The translations under genes were made by a program, and so were the position numbers. A model generated the notes under the pieces. It saw nothing but the letters and a program-made list of their open reading frames with translations. It was not told the origin of the DNA and made no database searches. This document shows positions 26,532-36,219 of a DNA stretch of 64,000 nt, piece after piece (positions within the stretch are counted from its first letter, which is position 1; each line of letters starts with the position of its first letter). The stretch lies in NCBI RefSeq assembly GCF_019056515.1, contig NZ_CP064873.1:3348001-3412000 (forward strand), read 5' to 3'. Source of the stretch: Microbacterium paraoxydans. Lineage in GTDB: Bacteria > Actinomycetota > Actinomycetes > Actinomycetales > Microbacteriaceae.

Positions 26532-28876
26532 CCGACAGGCCGCTGTCGACCTATCGCCTCCAGATCAGCGGCAGCTTCCCCCTCGAAGCGGCGGCCGATG
26601 TGGTCGGCTACCTCGCCGAGCTCGGCGCGTCCTGGGCGTATCTGTCGCCGCTGCTGGCGGCGACGCCGGGTTCGAACCACGGCTACGACGTGGTCGACCA
26701 CGCGCGCATCGATCCGGACCGAGGGGGCGAGGACGGTCTCGTCCGGTTCGCCTCGGCGGCGCGCACGGCCGGCCTCGGCATCCTCGCCGACATCGTCCCC
26801 AACCATGTGGGCGTCGCGGTGCCGCGGCAGAACCCGTGGTGGTGGGAGGTGCTGCGACTCGGCCGGAAGACCCGTCGTGCCGCCGCCTTCGACATCGACT
26901 GGGACGCCGGAAGCGGACGGCTCCTGCTCCCGCTGCTGGGCGCGAGCCCGGAGGAGGTCGTCGCGAACGGCGAACTCGACGTCGACACCACCCCGGCCGC
27001 CGATGCGCCGGACGGGGTGCTGCGCTACTTCGAGCACGAGCTGCCGCTCGCCCCCGGCACCGCGGCGCTGGCCGACGACCTCCCGGCACTCCTGGCGGCC
27101 CAGAACTACGAGCTGCGATTCTGGGAGGACCAGAACACCGATCTCACGTATCGCCGATTCTTCGCGGTCTCCGAACTCGCCGGCATCCGGGTGGAGCGTC
27201 CCGACGTCTTCGCGGAGTCGCATCGGGAGATCCTCCGCTGGCTCCGGACCGGACTCGCGGACGGGCTGCGGGTGGATCATCCGGACGGCCTCGTCGACCC
27301 CGGTGCGTATCTGGAGCAGCTCGCCGACGCGACCGGGCGCGCGTACACGCTCGTGGAGAAGATCCTGGAGCCCGGCGAGGCCCTCCCGGCCTGGTGGCGC
27401 ACCGACGGCACGACCGGCTACGACGCGCTGGCCGAGCTCGACCGCCTGTTCGTCGACGCGGAGGGTGTCGCGGCGCTGGACCGGCTGGACGCCCGGCTCC
27501 GCGCGGAGACCGGCCTCCCGGACGCGCTCCCCTGGCACGACCTCATCCACGACACGAAGCGGATGATCGCCGACACGCTCCTGGCCGCGGAGGTGCGCCG
27601 CCTGGTCCGCACGCTCCCCCACGGGATCGTGCACGCCGACGACGCCCTCGCCGAGCTCCTCGCCTGCTTCCCCGTGTACCGCTCCTATCTCCCCGAAGGT
27701 CGCGAGCACCTGTGCGCCGCCTTCGCGGAGGCCCGGCATCGACGCCCCGACCTCTCCGCCGCCTTCGCGGCGCTCGAACCGCTCCTGGTCGACCCCTCGC
27801 TCGAGGTCGCGCAGCGGTTCCCGCAGGTGAGCGGCGCCGTGATGGCGAAGGGCGTGGAGGACACCGCGTTCTACCGGTTCACCCGCCTCGGGACGCTGAC
27901 CGAGGTCGGCGCCGATCCGTCGATCCCCGCCCTGTCGGTCGAGGAGTTCCACGACGCGCAGCGGGCACGACTGGCCGCCTGGCCGCACTCGATGACGACG
28001 CTCTCCACGCACGACACGAAGCGCTCGGAGGACGTGCGGGCACGCCTGTCCGTGCTCTCGGAGATCCCGGAGCGGTGGGGCGAGGTGCTGGCGGAGCTGC
28101 GCGCCGTCGCGACCACCGGACACGGTCCCCTCGACGCGCTGATCTGGCAGGCCGCCGTCGGAGCCTGGCCGCTGCCCTCCGACCGGCTCCTCGCCTATGC
28201 CACCAAGGCCGCGCGCGAGGCCGCCGAGCGGACCACCTGGCAGCATCCGGACGCGGCCTTCGAGGAGGGTCTGGCCGCGATCGCGCGATCCGTGGAGGGC
28301 GACGCCGCGCCGATCCTCGACCGGTTCGTGGCGGAGATCGTCGATGCGGGCCGTTCGAACTCCCTCTCCGCCAAGCTGCTGCAGCTCACCGGCCCCGGCG
28401 TGCCCGACGTCTACCAGGGCACCGAACTGTGGGACCTCTCGCTCGTCGACCCCGACAACCGTCGACCCGTGGACTTCGCTCTGCGCGCCCGGATGCTGCG
28501 GGAGCTCGACGCGGACCACGCCCGCGGTGTGCTCCCGCCCATCGACGACTCCGGTGCCGCGAAGCTGCTGGTGACCTCGCGGGCCCTGCGACTGCGGCGG
28601 GACAACCCGGAGCTGTTCCGCTTCTACCGGCCGGCCGTCGTCGAGGGCGCGGCCGCCGACCACGCCGTCGCCGTGCACCGCGGCGGCGCGACCGCCGTGG
28701 CCACGCGGCTGCCGGTGACGCTGGCGCGCCGCGGCGGCTGGGGCGACACCGTCCTGATGCGCCCGGAGCTGCCGGGGACGGATCTCCTCACCGGTCGGCG
28801 GATTCCGCCCGGACCGGTGCGGCTGGCGGAACTGCTCGACACGTATCCGGTCGCGCTGATCGAGCTGGCCCGATGA
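26528..28876 (+). CDS. treY: Maltooligosyl trehalose synthase
   Basis: A 782-residue GH13 enzyme beginning [13 protein letters not shown], with [20 protein letters not shown], the nucleophile region [26 protein letters not shown] and [15 protein letters not shown], all characteristic of TreY. It isomerises the reducing-end alpha-1,4 bond of maltodextrin into alpha-1,1, making maltooligosyl trehalose. It lies between glgX and treZ with ATGA overlaps, so the three products should be made together. Confidence 0.97.
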   Translation: MTDRPLSTYRLQISGSFPLEAAADVVGYLAELGASWAYLSPLLAATPGSNHGYDVVDHARIDPDRGGEDGLVRFASAARTAGLGILADIVPNHVGVAVPRQNPWWWEVLRLGRKTRRAAAFDIDWDAGSGRLLLPLLGASPEEVVANGELDVDTTPAADAPDGVLRYFEHELPLAPGTAALADDLPALLAAQNYELRFWEDQNTDLTYRRFFAVSELAGIRVERPDVFAESHREILRWLRTGLADGLRVDHPDGLVDPGAYLEQLADATGRAYTLVEKILEPGEALPAWWRTDGTTGYDALAELDRLFVDAEGVAALDRLDARLRAETGLPDALPWHDLIHDTKRMIADTLLAAEVRRLVRTLPHGIVHADDALAELLACFPVYRSYLPEGREHLCAAFAEARHRRPDLSAAFAALEPLLVDPSLEVAQRFPQVSGAVMAKGVEDTAFYRFTRLGTLTEVGADPSIPALSVEEFHDAQRARLAAWPHSMTTLSTHDTKRSEDVRARLSVLSEIPERWGEVLAELRAVATTGHGPLDALIWQAAVGAWPLPSDRLLAYATKAAREAAERTTWQHPDAAFEEGLAAIARSVEGDAAPILDRFVAEIVDAGRSNSLSAKLLQLTGPGVPDVYQGTELWDLSLVDPDNRRPVDFALRARMLRELDADHARGVLPPIDDSGAAKLLVTSRALRLRRDNPELFRFYRPAVVEGAAADHAVAVHRGGATAVATRLPVTLARRGGWGDTVLMRPELPGTDLLTGRRIPPGPVRLAELLDTYPVALIELAR

Positions 28877-30615
28877 TCTCGGTGTGGGCGCCGCGGGCGA
28901 GGCGTGTGCGGGTGCGACGCCTCGACGCCGCGGGCGCGACCGTAGAGGAGCGGGAACTCACGGCGACCACTGAGGGGCACTGGACCGCCGACCTCGTCCT
29001 CGCGGACGGCGAGCGCTACGGGTTCCTGCTCGACGACGGCGACGACCTGCGCCCGGACCCGCGCTCGCGGCGGCAACCGGACGGCGTGCACGGCGCCTCG
29101 GCGGCGTTCGACCCCGCGGCCTTCGCCTGGACCGACGCCTCCTGGACCGGACGGCAGCTCGCGGGCGGGCTGATCTACGAGCTGCACCTCGGCACCTTCA
29201 CGCCGGAGGGCACGCTCGACGCGGCGATCGGCCGCCTGGCGCATCTCGTCGACCTCGGCGTCACCCATGTCGAGCTGCTGCCCGTCAACGCCTTCAACGG
29301 CGCCTGGAACTGGGGATACGACGGCGTGCTCTGGTACGCGGTGCAGGAGGAGTACGGCGGTCCCGCGGCGTACCAGCGGTTCGTCGACGCCGCCCACGCA
29401 CACGGGCTCGCCGTCGTGCAGGACGTGGTCTACAACCACCTCGGTCCGAGCGGGAACTACCTCCCCCTCTTCGGTCCGTACCTGCGCGAGGGCGAGAGCA
29501 ACACGTGGGGCGACTCGGTGAACCTCGACGAGGACGCGGTGCGGGAGTACATCCTCGACAACGCCCTGATGTGGCTGCGCGACTTCCACGTCGACGGGCT
29601 CCGCCTCGACGCCGTGCACGCACTCCACGACCGGCGGCCCGTGCACCTGCTGCGGGAGCTCTCCGAACGGGTGGACGCCCTCTCCGCGCAGCAGAATCGG
29701 CCGCTGACCCTCATCGCCGAGTCCGACCTCAACGACCCGACGCTCATCCTGCCGCGGGAAGCCGGGGGCTATGGACTCACGGCGCAGTGGTCGGACGACT
29801 GGCATCATGCCGTGCACGTCGCGCTCACCGGGGAGACCGCCGGGTACTACGCCGACTTCGCCGCGGCCGAGGCGGTGGCCAAGGTGACAGAGGGCGGGTT
29901 CTTCCACGACGGCACCTTCTCGTCCTTCCGCGACCGTCCGCACGGGTCGCCGATCCCGGCCGAGGTGCCGAGCTGGCGGCTGGTGACCTTCGCGCAAGAT
30001 CACGACCAGATCGGGAACCGCGCGGCCGGGGACCGGCTCTCCGCCACCCTGTCCCCCGATCGGCTCGCGGTGGCCGCCGTCCTCACGCTGACGGCCCCGG
30101 GCACCCCGATGCTCTTCATGGGCGAGGAGTGGGGCGCGACGACACCGTGGCAGTTCTTCACCGCCCACCCCGAGCCCGAACTCGGCCGCGCGGTCGCCGA
30201 GGGTCGCACGGCGGAGTTCGCCCGCATGGGCTGGGATCCGGATGCGGTGCCCGACCCGCAGGATCCCGACACCTTCCATCGCTCGCACCTCGACTGGGCG
30301 GAGGCCGAGGCGCCGGTGCACGCCCGGCTCCTGGCGCTGTACCGCGACCTCGCCCGACTGCGGCGAGCGCGACCGGAGCTCACCGACCCGGACTCCGCGC
30401 ACACGACGGTCGAGGTCCGGGAGACGGACGGCCGCCCCGAGCACCGCGTCTACCGCATCGATCGCGGAGGAGTGTCGGTGCTCGTGAACCTCTCCCCCAC
30501 CCCCGCAACGTTCGCGGTGCCCTCGACGGCCGAACTCCTCCTCACAACCGCCCCCGCGTCGAGCACCCCCACGCTCCTGACTCTCCCCCCGGACGCCGCC
30601 GCCATCATCAACTGA
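28873..30615 (+). CDS. treZ: Maltooligosyl trehalose trehalohydrolase
   Basis: A 580-residue GH13 enzyme with an N-terminal beta domain ([20 protein letters not shown]) and a barrel with [29 protein letters not shown], nucleophile [11 protein letters not shown], acid/base LIAESDLN and [17 protein letters not shown]. TreZ releases free trehalose from maltooligosyl trehalose. The ATG at 28873 overlaps the treY stop by 4 bases. It is the last gene of the operon; trehalose is a common stress protectant in actinobacteria. Confidence 0.97.
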   Translation: MISVWAPRARRVRVRRLDAAGATVEERELTATTEGHWTADLVLADGERYGFLLDDGDDLRPDPRSRRQPDGVHGASAAFDPAAFAWTDASWTGRQLAGGLIYELHLGTFTPEGTLDAAIGRLAHLVDLGVTHVELLPVNAFNGAWNWGYDGVLWYAVQEEYGGPAAYQRFVDAAHAHGLAVVQDVVYNHLGPSGNYLPLFGPYLREGESNTWGDSVNLDEDAVREYILDNALMWLRDFHVDGLRLDAVHALHDRRPVHLLRELSERVDALSAQQNRPLTLIAESDLNDPTLILPREAGGYGLTAQWSDDWHHAVHVALTGETAGYYADFAAAEAVAKVTEGGFFHDGTFSSFRDRPHGSPIPAEVPSWRLVTFAQDHDQIGNRAAGDRLSATLSPDRLAVAAVLTLTAPGTPMLFMGEEWGATTPWQFFTAHPEPELGRAVAEGRTAEFARMGWDPDAVPDPQDPDTFHRSHLDWAEAEAPVHARLLALYRDLARLRRARPELTDPDSAHTTVEVRETDGRPEHRVYRIDRGGVSVLVNLSPTPATFAVPSTAELLLTTAPASSTPTLLTLPPDAAAIIN

Positions 30616-30618
30616 GGT

Positions 30619-30696
30619 CGACCCACCCCTCTGCGGTCGGCCCGGCCCTTTACGTGCGGGCGCAGGGGGCCGGGAGGCACGCAAGGGGGTGGGTCG
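30619..30696. terminator. Nested inverted repeat between convergent treZ and CCA-adding enzyme genes
   Basis: An outer stem CGACCCACCCC (30619-30629) pairs with 30686-30696, and an inner stem CCCGGCCC (30641-30648) with GGGCCGGG (30667-30674). The element fills almost all of the 88-bp gap between two convergent genes and can end transcription from both sides. Confidence 0.65.
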
Positions 30697-30703
30697 GCAG
30701 GAG

Positions 30704-32131
30704 TCAGCCGCGCGAAGCCCACCACTCGCGGAGACGCTGCTCAGCGACGTCCTCGCCCAGCACGCCCTCATCGAGGCGCAGATCGAGGAGGAACCTGTAC
30801 GCCTCGCCGACCTCCCGGCCCGGAGAGATGCCGAGGACCTCCTGGATGCGGTTGCCGTCGAGCTCCGGACGGATCGCGTCGAGCTCCTCCTGCTCGCGAA
30901 GAGCCGCGATCCGGGACTCGATGTCGTCGTAGGCGGCGGCGAGCCGCGCGGCCTTGCGCTTGTTCCGCGTGGTGACGTCGGCGCGCGTGAGGATGTGCAG
31001 CCGCTCCAGCAGGTCCCCGGCATCGCGGACGTAGCGGCGCACGGCGGCATCCGTCCACGCCCCCTCCGCATAGCCGAAGAACCGCAGATGCAGCTCGATC
31101 AGGGTCGCGACGGCATCCGTGGTCGCCGAGTCGAAGCGCAGGGCCTGCAGCCGCTTGCGGGCCATCCGGGCGCCGACGACGTCGTGGTGGTGGAAGGTCA
31201 CCGCGCCACCCGGCTCGAGCTTGCGCGTGCGGGGCTTGCCGATGTCGTGGAGCAGAGCCGCGATCCGCAGCGGCACATCCGCCGGGGCCCCGGGGTTCCT
31301 GGCGTGCTCGAGCGCGATGGCCTGACGGAGCACCGTGAGCGAGTGCTCGTAGACGTCCTTGTGGTGGTGGTGCTCGTCGACCTCGAGCTTGAGGGCGCTG
31401 ACCTCGGGGAGGAACTCCTCGATGAGTCCGGTCTCCACCAGCACCCGGATGCCGCGGACGGGGTCGTCGGTCTGCATGAGGCGCACGAGCTCGGACTGCA
31501 CGCGCTCCGGGCTCACGATCGTCAGGGTCTCGCGGAGCTCGGTGATCGCCCGCTCCGTGTCCTCCTCCACCGTGAAGCCGAGCTGCGCGCTGAACCGGGC
31601 GGCGCGCAGCATCCGGAGCGGGTCGTCGCCGAACGACACCCGGGGATCCGTCGGTGTCCGCAGCACCCCCGCCACGAGGTCCTCGACCCCGCCGGTCGGG
31701 TCGACGAGCTTCACCGCGGGCACCTGGAGGGCCATCGCGTTGACCGTGAAGTCGCGGCGGACGAGGTCGCCGTCGATCGAGTCGCCGAACTCCACGGTGG
31801 GCTTGCGCGTCACGCCGTCGTAGCTGTCGGCGCGATAGGTGGTGATCTCGACCTGCTCGCCCCGCACCCGGGCGCCGATGGTCCCGAAGGCCCGACCGAT
31901 GTCCCAGTGCGCGGAGGCGACCGGCTTCACGATCGCGAGGATCTCGTCCGGCGAGGCGCTCGTCGTGAAGTCGAGGTCGTGCGTCTCACGGCCGAGCAGC
32001 GCATCGCGCACCGGACCGCCGACGACGGCGAGCTCGAAACCGGCTTCGTCGAAGGCCTCCGCGAGGGTGCGGACGACGGGATTCTCGGCGAGCGCGCCGA
32101 GACGGGCGAGGCCGTCGGCCATGTTGAGCAT
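30704..32131 (-). CDS. cca: CCA tRNA nucleotidyltransferase
   Basis: A 475-residue polymerase of the class II CCA-adding family. It has the nucleotidyltransferase motif FELAVVGGPVRDALLGRETH followed by DLDFTTSA (the metal-binding DxD), DFTVNAMALQ, and an HD domain with RIAALLHDIGKPRTR. It adds or repairs the CCA end of tRNAs. It corresponds to Rv3907c (annotated pcnA) beside the origin in mycobacteria, where it is divergent from the NUDIX/DUF6049/murJ genes. Here those genes are about 17 kb away. ATGs at 32131 and 32122 are both possible starts. Confidence 0.95.
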   Translation of the reverse strand: MLNMADGLARLGALAENPVVRTLAEAFDEAGFELAVVGGPVRDALLGRETHDLDFTTSASPDEILAIVKPVASAHWDIGRAFGTIGARVRGEQVEITTYRADSYDGVTRKPTVEFGDSIDGDLVRRDFTVNAMALQVPAVKLVDPTGGVEDLVAGVLRTPTDPRVSFGDDPLRMLRAARFSAQLGFTVEEDTERAITELRETLTIVSPERVQSELVRLMQTDDPVRGIRVLVETGLIEEFLPEVSALKLEVDEHHHHKDVYEHSLTVLRQAIALEHARNPGAPADVPLRIAALLHDIGKPRTRKLEPGGAVTFHHHDVVGARMARKRLQALRFDSATTDAVATLIELHLRFFGYAEGAWTDAAVRRYVRDAGDLLERLHILTRADVTTRNKRKAARLAAAYDDIESRIAALREQEELDAIRPELDGNRIQEVLGISPGREVGEAYRFLLDLRLDEGVLGEDVAEQRLREWWASRG

Positions 32132-32172
32132 GGGTTCTAGCGTACCGGCCCGCTTTCCACCCCTTCCGGACC

Positions 32173-32258
32173 GGGCACGACTTCGGAGCTTCCGGCCGAC
32201 GCGCCGGCTCCGAGCCGGTACCCCCGGCGTGTCTCGGGCGATCTCCGAAGCTGTGCCC
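32173..32258. repeat. 86-bp structured intergenic repeat, copy A
   Basis: The outer arms GGGCACGACTTCGGAG and CTCCGAAGCTGTGCCC (14 of 16 pair) flank an inner pair GACGCGCC/GGCGTGTC and a 20-nt centre that has its own small hairpin (GGCT-CCG-AGCC). A copy of the same length is at 42736-42821. It sits in the divergent gap between the CCA enzyme and the phosphoesterase gene, so it is not simply a terminator. Confidence 0.8.
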
Positions 32259-32374
32259 GCCCGCGCCGCGTTCACCTCCCCGTCGCCTCGATGTCAGACC
32301 GCGGTCATCCGGCTCCGTTGGGCTGGGGGCGCCCCGTGCGGCTGAGCACGGACACCCACCCACGAAGGACTGAC

Positions 32375-34936
32375 ATGACCTCCCCCACCCCTGCGGTGCG
32401 GTGGCGGCGTCGCGGACTGACGTCCGTCGCGCTGCTCGCCGTGCTCGGCGGCGCCGTCGTCGCCCCCGCGGCCCTCGCCGCGCCCGATCCCGAGGTGCCC
32501 ACCGGATCGCTCGTCACCGGCGACACCCCCTGGCACTACCTCGACGACGGCTCCGACCCGTCCCCTGCCCCGGCCGCACTGCGCGATTGGACCCTGCCGG
32601 CCTACGACGACAGCGCGTGGAAGACCGCACCGGGCTCGTTCGGCGCCAAGGGCGGGAAGCTCGCCCCCGTCGGCCCGCAGACGCCGAAGACGCTCCTCAA
32701 CCACTACCTCGACGGCGCCGCGGCCCCGACCGTGCCCACCTACTTCTTCCGGACCACGTTCGAACTCGAAGCCGGCGTCGCCGAGCAGGTCGCCGCTCTG
32801 CAGAGCACCATCACCTACGACGACGCCATCATCGTCTGGATCAACGGCGAGGAGGTCGCCCGCTACGTCGACGGCCGCATCACCGACACCACCAACGTCG
32901 AGTACGCCGGCGACTCCAACGGCGACCCGCTGACCAGCACGTTCAGCGCCGAGGGCGACCTGCTCCGTGACGGCACGAACACGATCGCCGTGTCGCTGTT
33001 CCAGGACCGCGCGTCCAGCTCCGACATCTACTTCGACATGTCATCGCTCACCCTCGTGAAGGCTTCCGACCCCGGCACGCCCGTGGTCGCCCCGCCGACC
33101 CGTGTCATCCTCACCCCCACCGAGAAGCCCGAGGTGTCGCAGTCGTTCTCCTGGCTCGCCGGCGACGCCTCGCACACGGTCGGCCAGGTCGAGATCGGCC
33201 TCGCGACCGGTGGTGCCACCCGCACGGTCGACGCGTACGACGCCGGTGTCGTGAACGGCAACCCTAACAAGCACTTCTCGGCCACGGTCACCGACCTCAC
33301 CCCCGCCACGGCGTACCGCTACCGGGTGGGTCTCCCCGGGAGCTGGAGCGACTGGTACGAGTTCCGCACCGCCGACCCGAAGGCGAACGACTTCCAGTTC
33401 ATCTACTACGGCGACGCCCAGATCGGTCTCGACACCACATGGCCGAGCGTCGTGAAGCAGGCCGAGGCACACGCTCCTCGCTCGATCGGCTCCGTGCACG
33501 CCGGCGATCTCATCAACACCTCCAGCAACGAGAACGAGTGGCTGAACTGGTTCCAGGGCATGAAGGACTCGGCGGTCCGCACCAACGTCATGGCCGCCCC
33601 CGGCAACCACGAGTACTCGGGCGACAAGCTGCTCACGGCGTGGAAGGCCGCGTTCGAGTACCCGCACAACAACCCGTCGACGAGCTCGATCGGCGAGCTG
33701 GCGGACCTCGCGAAGGGCGACTCCGAGGTCGCGCAGCAGTACCGCGCGTTCTTCGACCACTGGAGCTCGTTCGCCGCCGAGACCGCGTACTACACCGACT
33801 ACCAGGGCGTCCGTTTCATCACCCTGAACGCGACCCGGGACACGACCTTCCTCACCCCGGCCGGGCTCCCGTCCTGCACGGGAGCGGAGTGCCCGTCGTC
33901 CCAGATCGGCACCCTGTGGACGCGCTTCCAGGCCGCCTGGCTCGACCTGCTGCTGCAGAACAGCCCGTCGAAGTGGAACGTCGTCACGTTCCACCAGCCG
34001 GTCTTCTCGGCCTCGGCCGGTCGTGACGAGCCGGTGCTCCGCGCCGAGTGGCTGCCCGTCTTCCAGCGCAACGACATCGATCTCGTGCTCATGGGCCACG
34101 ACCACACGTACGCCCGCGGCTACGTGAACACGGATGCGACCGAGACTCCGGGCCTCACCACCGGTCCGGTCTACGTCGTGTCGAACTCCGGCGCGAAGCA
34201 CTACGACCTGGAGACCCCGGAGAAGAACGTCTGGACCAACAACGGCGCCACGCAGGTGCTGCGCGGTCAGGGCGTGACGACGTACCAGGTGATCGACGTC
34301 TCGAAGAACCAGCTCGTCTATCGGTCGTACCTCGCCGAGAAGCAGCCGGACGCCACGACCGACCTCCCCGTCGGCGCCGTCTACGACACGTTCACGGTGA
34401 CCAAGTCGGATGCTGGTGAGAAGTGGGTCACCGAGGCCGGTGTCACCCCGCCGGTCACGGAGGAGCCGGAGCCGGAGAAGCCCGCGGCGGTCGAGCTGGG
34501 CGCGTCCTCGGTCCCGGCCGGCGGCACGCTCGCGGTGTCCGGAAGCGGCTTCGCGGCCGGCGCGGAGCTCGCCCTCGAGCTGCGGTCCGACCCGGTCGCG
34601 CTCGGTACGGTCACGGTCGCGGCCGACGGCACGTTCTCGCGCACCGTCACCATCCCCGCGGCCACCCCGGCGGGGACGCACACACTCGCCGTGATCCTCC
34701 CCGACGGCACCGAGGTGACGGCCTCCCTCACCGTGACCGCAGCGGCTGACGGCGGTGCGATCGCCCCCGGTGAGAGCGACTCGGGCGGCGCGACCGACGG
34801 CGACCTCGCGACGACCGGTGCGGACAGCACGCCGTTCGTCATCGGCGCCATCGTGCTGCTCGCCGCCGGCCTCGGCCTGTTCGCGCTGCGTCGCCGTCGT
34901 GCGACCGCGGTCGTCGAGACGACGGACGCCGGGTAA
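32375..34936 (+). CDS. Secreted, sortase-anchored metallophosphoesterase (purple acid phosphatase-like)
   Basis: An 853-residue exported protein. It starts with an Arg-rich signal peptide (RWRRRGLTSVALLAVLGGAV). Domains in order: a galactose-binding-like sandwich (TPWHYLDDGS onwards), a fibronectin-like phosphatase N-domain (PTRVILTPTEKPEVSQSFSW), and a metallophosphatase core with GDAQIG, GDLINT, GNHEYSG and MGHDHTYARGY. An Ig-like repeat follows, and the end is a LATTG sortase motif, a membrane helix and RRRR. The LAxTG form suits a class E sortase. The enzyme should release phosphate from esters at the cell wall. Confidence 0.9.
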   Translation: MTSPTPAVRWRRRGLTSVALLAVLGGAVVAPAALAAPDPEVPTGSLVTGDTPWHYLDDGSDPSPAPAALRDWTLPAYDDSAWKTAPGSFGAKGGKLAPVGPQTPKTLLNHYLDGAAAPTVPTYFFRTTFELEAGVAEQVAALQSTITYDDAIIVWINGEEVARYVDGRITDTTNVEYAGDSNGDPLTSTFSAEGDLLRDGTNTIAVSLFQDRASSSDIYFDMSSLTLVKASDPGTPVVAPPTRVILTPTEKPEVSQSFSWLAGDASHTVGQVEIGLATGGATRTVDAYDAGVVNGNPNKHFSATVTDLTPATAYRYRVGLPGSWSDWYEFRTADPKANDFQFIYYGDAQIGLDTTWPSVVKQAEAHAPRSIGSVHAGDLINTSSNENEWLNWFQGMKDSAVRTNVMAAPGNHEYSGDKLLTAWKAAFEYPHNNPSTSSIGELADLAKGDSEVAQQYRAFFDHWSSFAAETAYYTDYQGVRFITLNATRDTTFLTPAGLPSCTGAECPSSQIGTLWTRFQAAWLDLLLQNSPSKWNVVTFHQPVFSASAGRDEPVLRAEWLPVFQRNDIDLVLMGHDHTYARGYVNTDATETPGLTTGPVYVVSNSGAKHYDLETPEKNVWTNNGATQVLRGQGVTTYQVIDVSKNQLVYRSYLAEKQPDATTDLPVGAVYDTFTVTKSDAGEKWVTEAGVTPPVTEEPEPEKPAAVELGASSVPAGGTLAVSGSGFAAGAELALELRSDPVALGTVTVAADGTFSRTVTIPAATPAGTHTLAVILPDGTEVTASLTVTAAADGGAIAPGESDSGGATDGDLATTGADSTPFVIGAIVLLAAGLGLFALRRRRATAVVETTDAG

Positions 34937-35078
34937 CCCGGTCGTCTGTCCCTCCGCGGGCGCCGCCGGTCCTCCGGCGGCGCCCGTGCCGTCTCTCCCG
35001 GCTCTCGCCTCGGACCATGCACCGGTCCCCTCCGGGTCTGGGATAACCTTCACGTGCCCGACCCGCGAAGGAGAACCC

Positions 35079-36104
35079 GTGCCCGCGAACGATGCCCTGG
35101 CCGATGAGACCGATCGGATCGTCGCGGCGGCCCTGCAGGTGAACGGCCGCGCGTCCTGGGGCGAGATCGCCCGCGTGGTCGACCTCCCGGAGCGGACGGT
35201 CGCCCGCCGCGGGCAGCGTCTCCTGGACCGCGGGCTCGTGCGCGTCTCGACCTACGTCGACCCCGCGCGCGTGCTCCATGCCCGCGCCGTCCTTTTCCGG
35301 ATCACGACCGAACCCCATGCGCTCTGGCACGTCGCCCGCACCCTGGCGCGTCGTGCCGACGCGTCGTCCGTGTCGGTCCTCGAGGGCAGCAGCGACATCG
35401 CCGGCATGCTCCTCCCCCACGACGACGCATCGATCCGCGAACTGCTCTTCACCGACTTCCCCGAGGTGGAGGGCATCGCGTCGATCAACGTCACCACGGT
35501 GCTGAAGTTCTTCCGCTCCGGACACGACTGGCGGGTGGGGGTGCTGTCCGACGAGCAGGTTCGGATGCTGGACGAGTCCTCCGGGTCCGAGGTCGACCCG
35601 GCGGACGCCTTGAGCGAGGACGAGGAGGCGCTGATCCGACTCCTGCTGAAGGACGGACGGATGCCCGTCGCACAGCTCGCCCGCGCGCTCGGACTGAACG
35701 TCACCACGACGCGCCGACGGATGGAATCGCTCAACCGCCGCGGTCTCATGCACCCCCGCACGGAGATCGTCCCGAGCCTCTTCGGCCTCGGGCTGGAGGC
35801 ACTCGTGTGGCTGCGGGTGCCGATGGATCGGCTGGAGAAGGTGGGATCCGCCCTCGCCGCCGCCCCCGAGGTGAAGTTCATCGTCGCGACGACCGGCACG
35901 TCGCAGCTCCTCATGAACGTGCTCGTGCGCGACGCGGACGAGTTCTACGACTTCCTCACCGGTCCCGCGGTGGCGGGCCACGACGGGCTGGAGGTCGTCG
36001 AGTCGCTCGTCGTCATCACGCCGGTGCTCCGCGGGTCGCTGATCGTGGACGAGGCGCCGGCGGCGCTGGCGCAGGACATGCCGACGGGAGCCATCCGGTT
36101 GTAG
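35079..36104 (+). CDS. Tandem-domain Lrp/AsnC-family regulator
   Basis: A 341-residue regulator with a GTG start after an AAGGAGA site. It holds two Lrp units in a row: a first HTH (TDRIVAAALQVNGRASWGEI) with its sensor domain, then a second HTH (DEEALIRLLLKDGRMPVAQL, GLNVTTTRRRMESLNRRGL) with RAM domain. Typical Lrp proteins have a single unit of about 150-160 residues. It lies immediately upstream of the polyamine-type operon, on the same strand, and is the likely regulator of it. Confidence 0.9.
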   Translation: MPANDALADETDRIVAAALQVNGRASWGEIARVVDLPERTVARRGQRLLDRGLVRVSTYVDPARVLHARAVLFRITTEPHALWHVARTLARRADASSVSVLEGSSDIAGMLLPHDDASIRELLFTDFPEVEGIASINVTTVLKFFRSGHDWRVGVLSDEQVRMLDESSGSEVDPADALSEDEEALIRLLLKDGRMPVAQLARALGLNVTTTRRRMESLNRRGLMHPRTEIVPSLFGLGLEALVWLRVPMDRLEKVGSALAAAPEVKFIVATTGTSQLLMNVLVRDADEFYDFLTGPAVAGHDGLEVVESLVVITPVLRGSLIVDEAPAALAQDMPTGAIRL

Positions 36105-36148
36105 GCCGATTCTGTTACGGACGTGTAAAGAAATGGCGGAATCGTTCG

Positions 36149-36184
36149 CATTGCCTTGACGCAATGGCGAAATAGAGCGAGTAT
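36149..36184 (+). promoter_or_regulatory. Promoter and palindrome upstream of the polyamine-type operon
   Basis: TTGACG (36156-36161), a 17-bp spacer and GAGTAT (36179-36184) make a sigma-70-like promoter. The palindrome CATTGC-N6-GCAATG (36149-36166) overlaps its -35 box, and AATGGCG occurs twice 31 bp apart (36132 and 36163), about three helical turns. This suits control by the adjacent Lrp-type regulator. The surroundings are AT-rich for this genome. Confidence 0.6.
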
Positions 36185-36219
36185 CCCTTCCAGGGCCTTC
36201 ACCCCTGGAGAGGACGACC

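Noticed and set aside
30619..30696. Third member of the 86-bp repeat family
   Set aside because: It has nested stems of similar style, but the arms and inner motifs differ from the elements at 32173 and 42736, so it was kept as a terminator.
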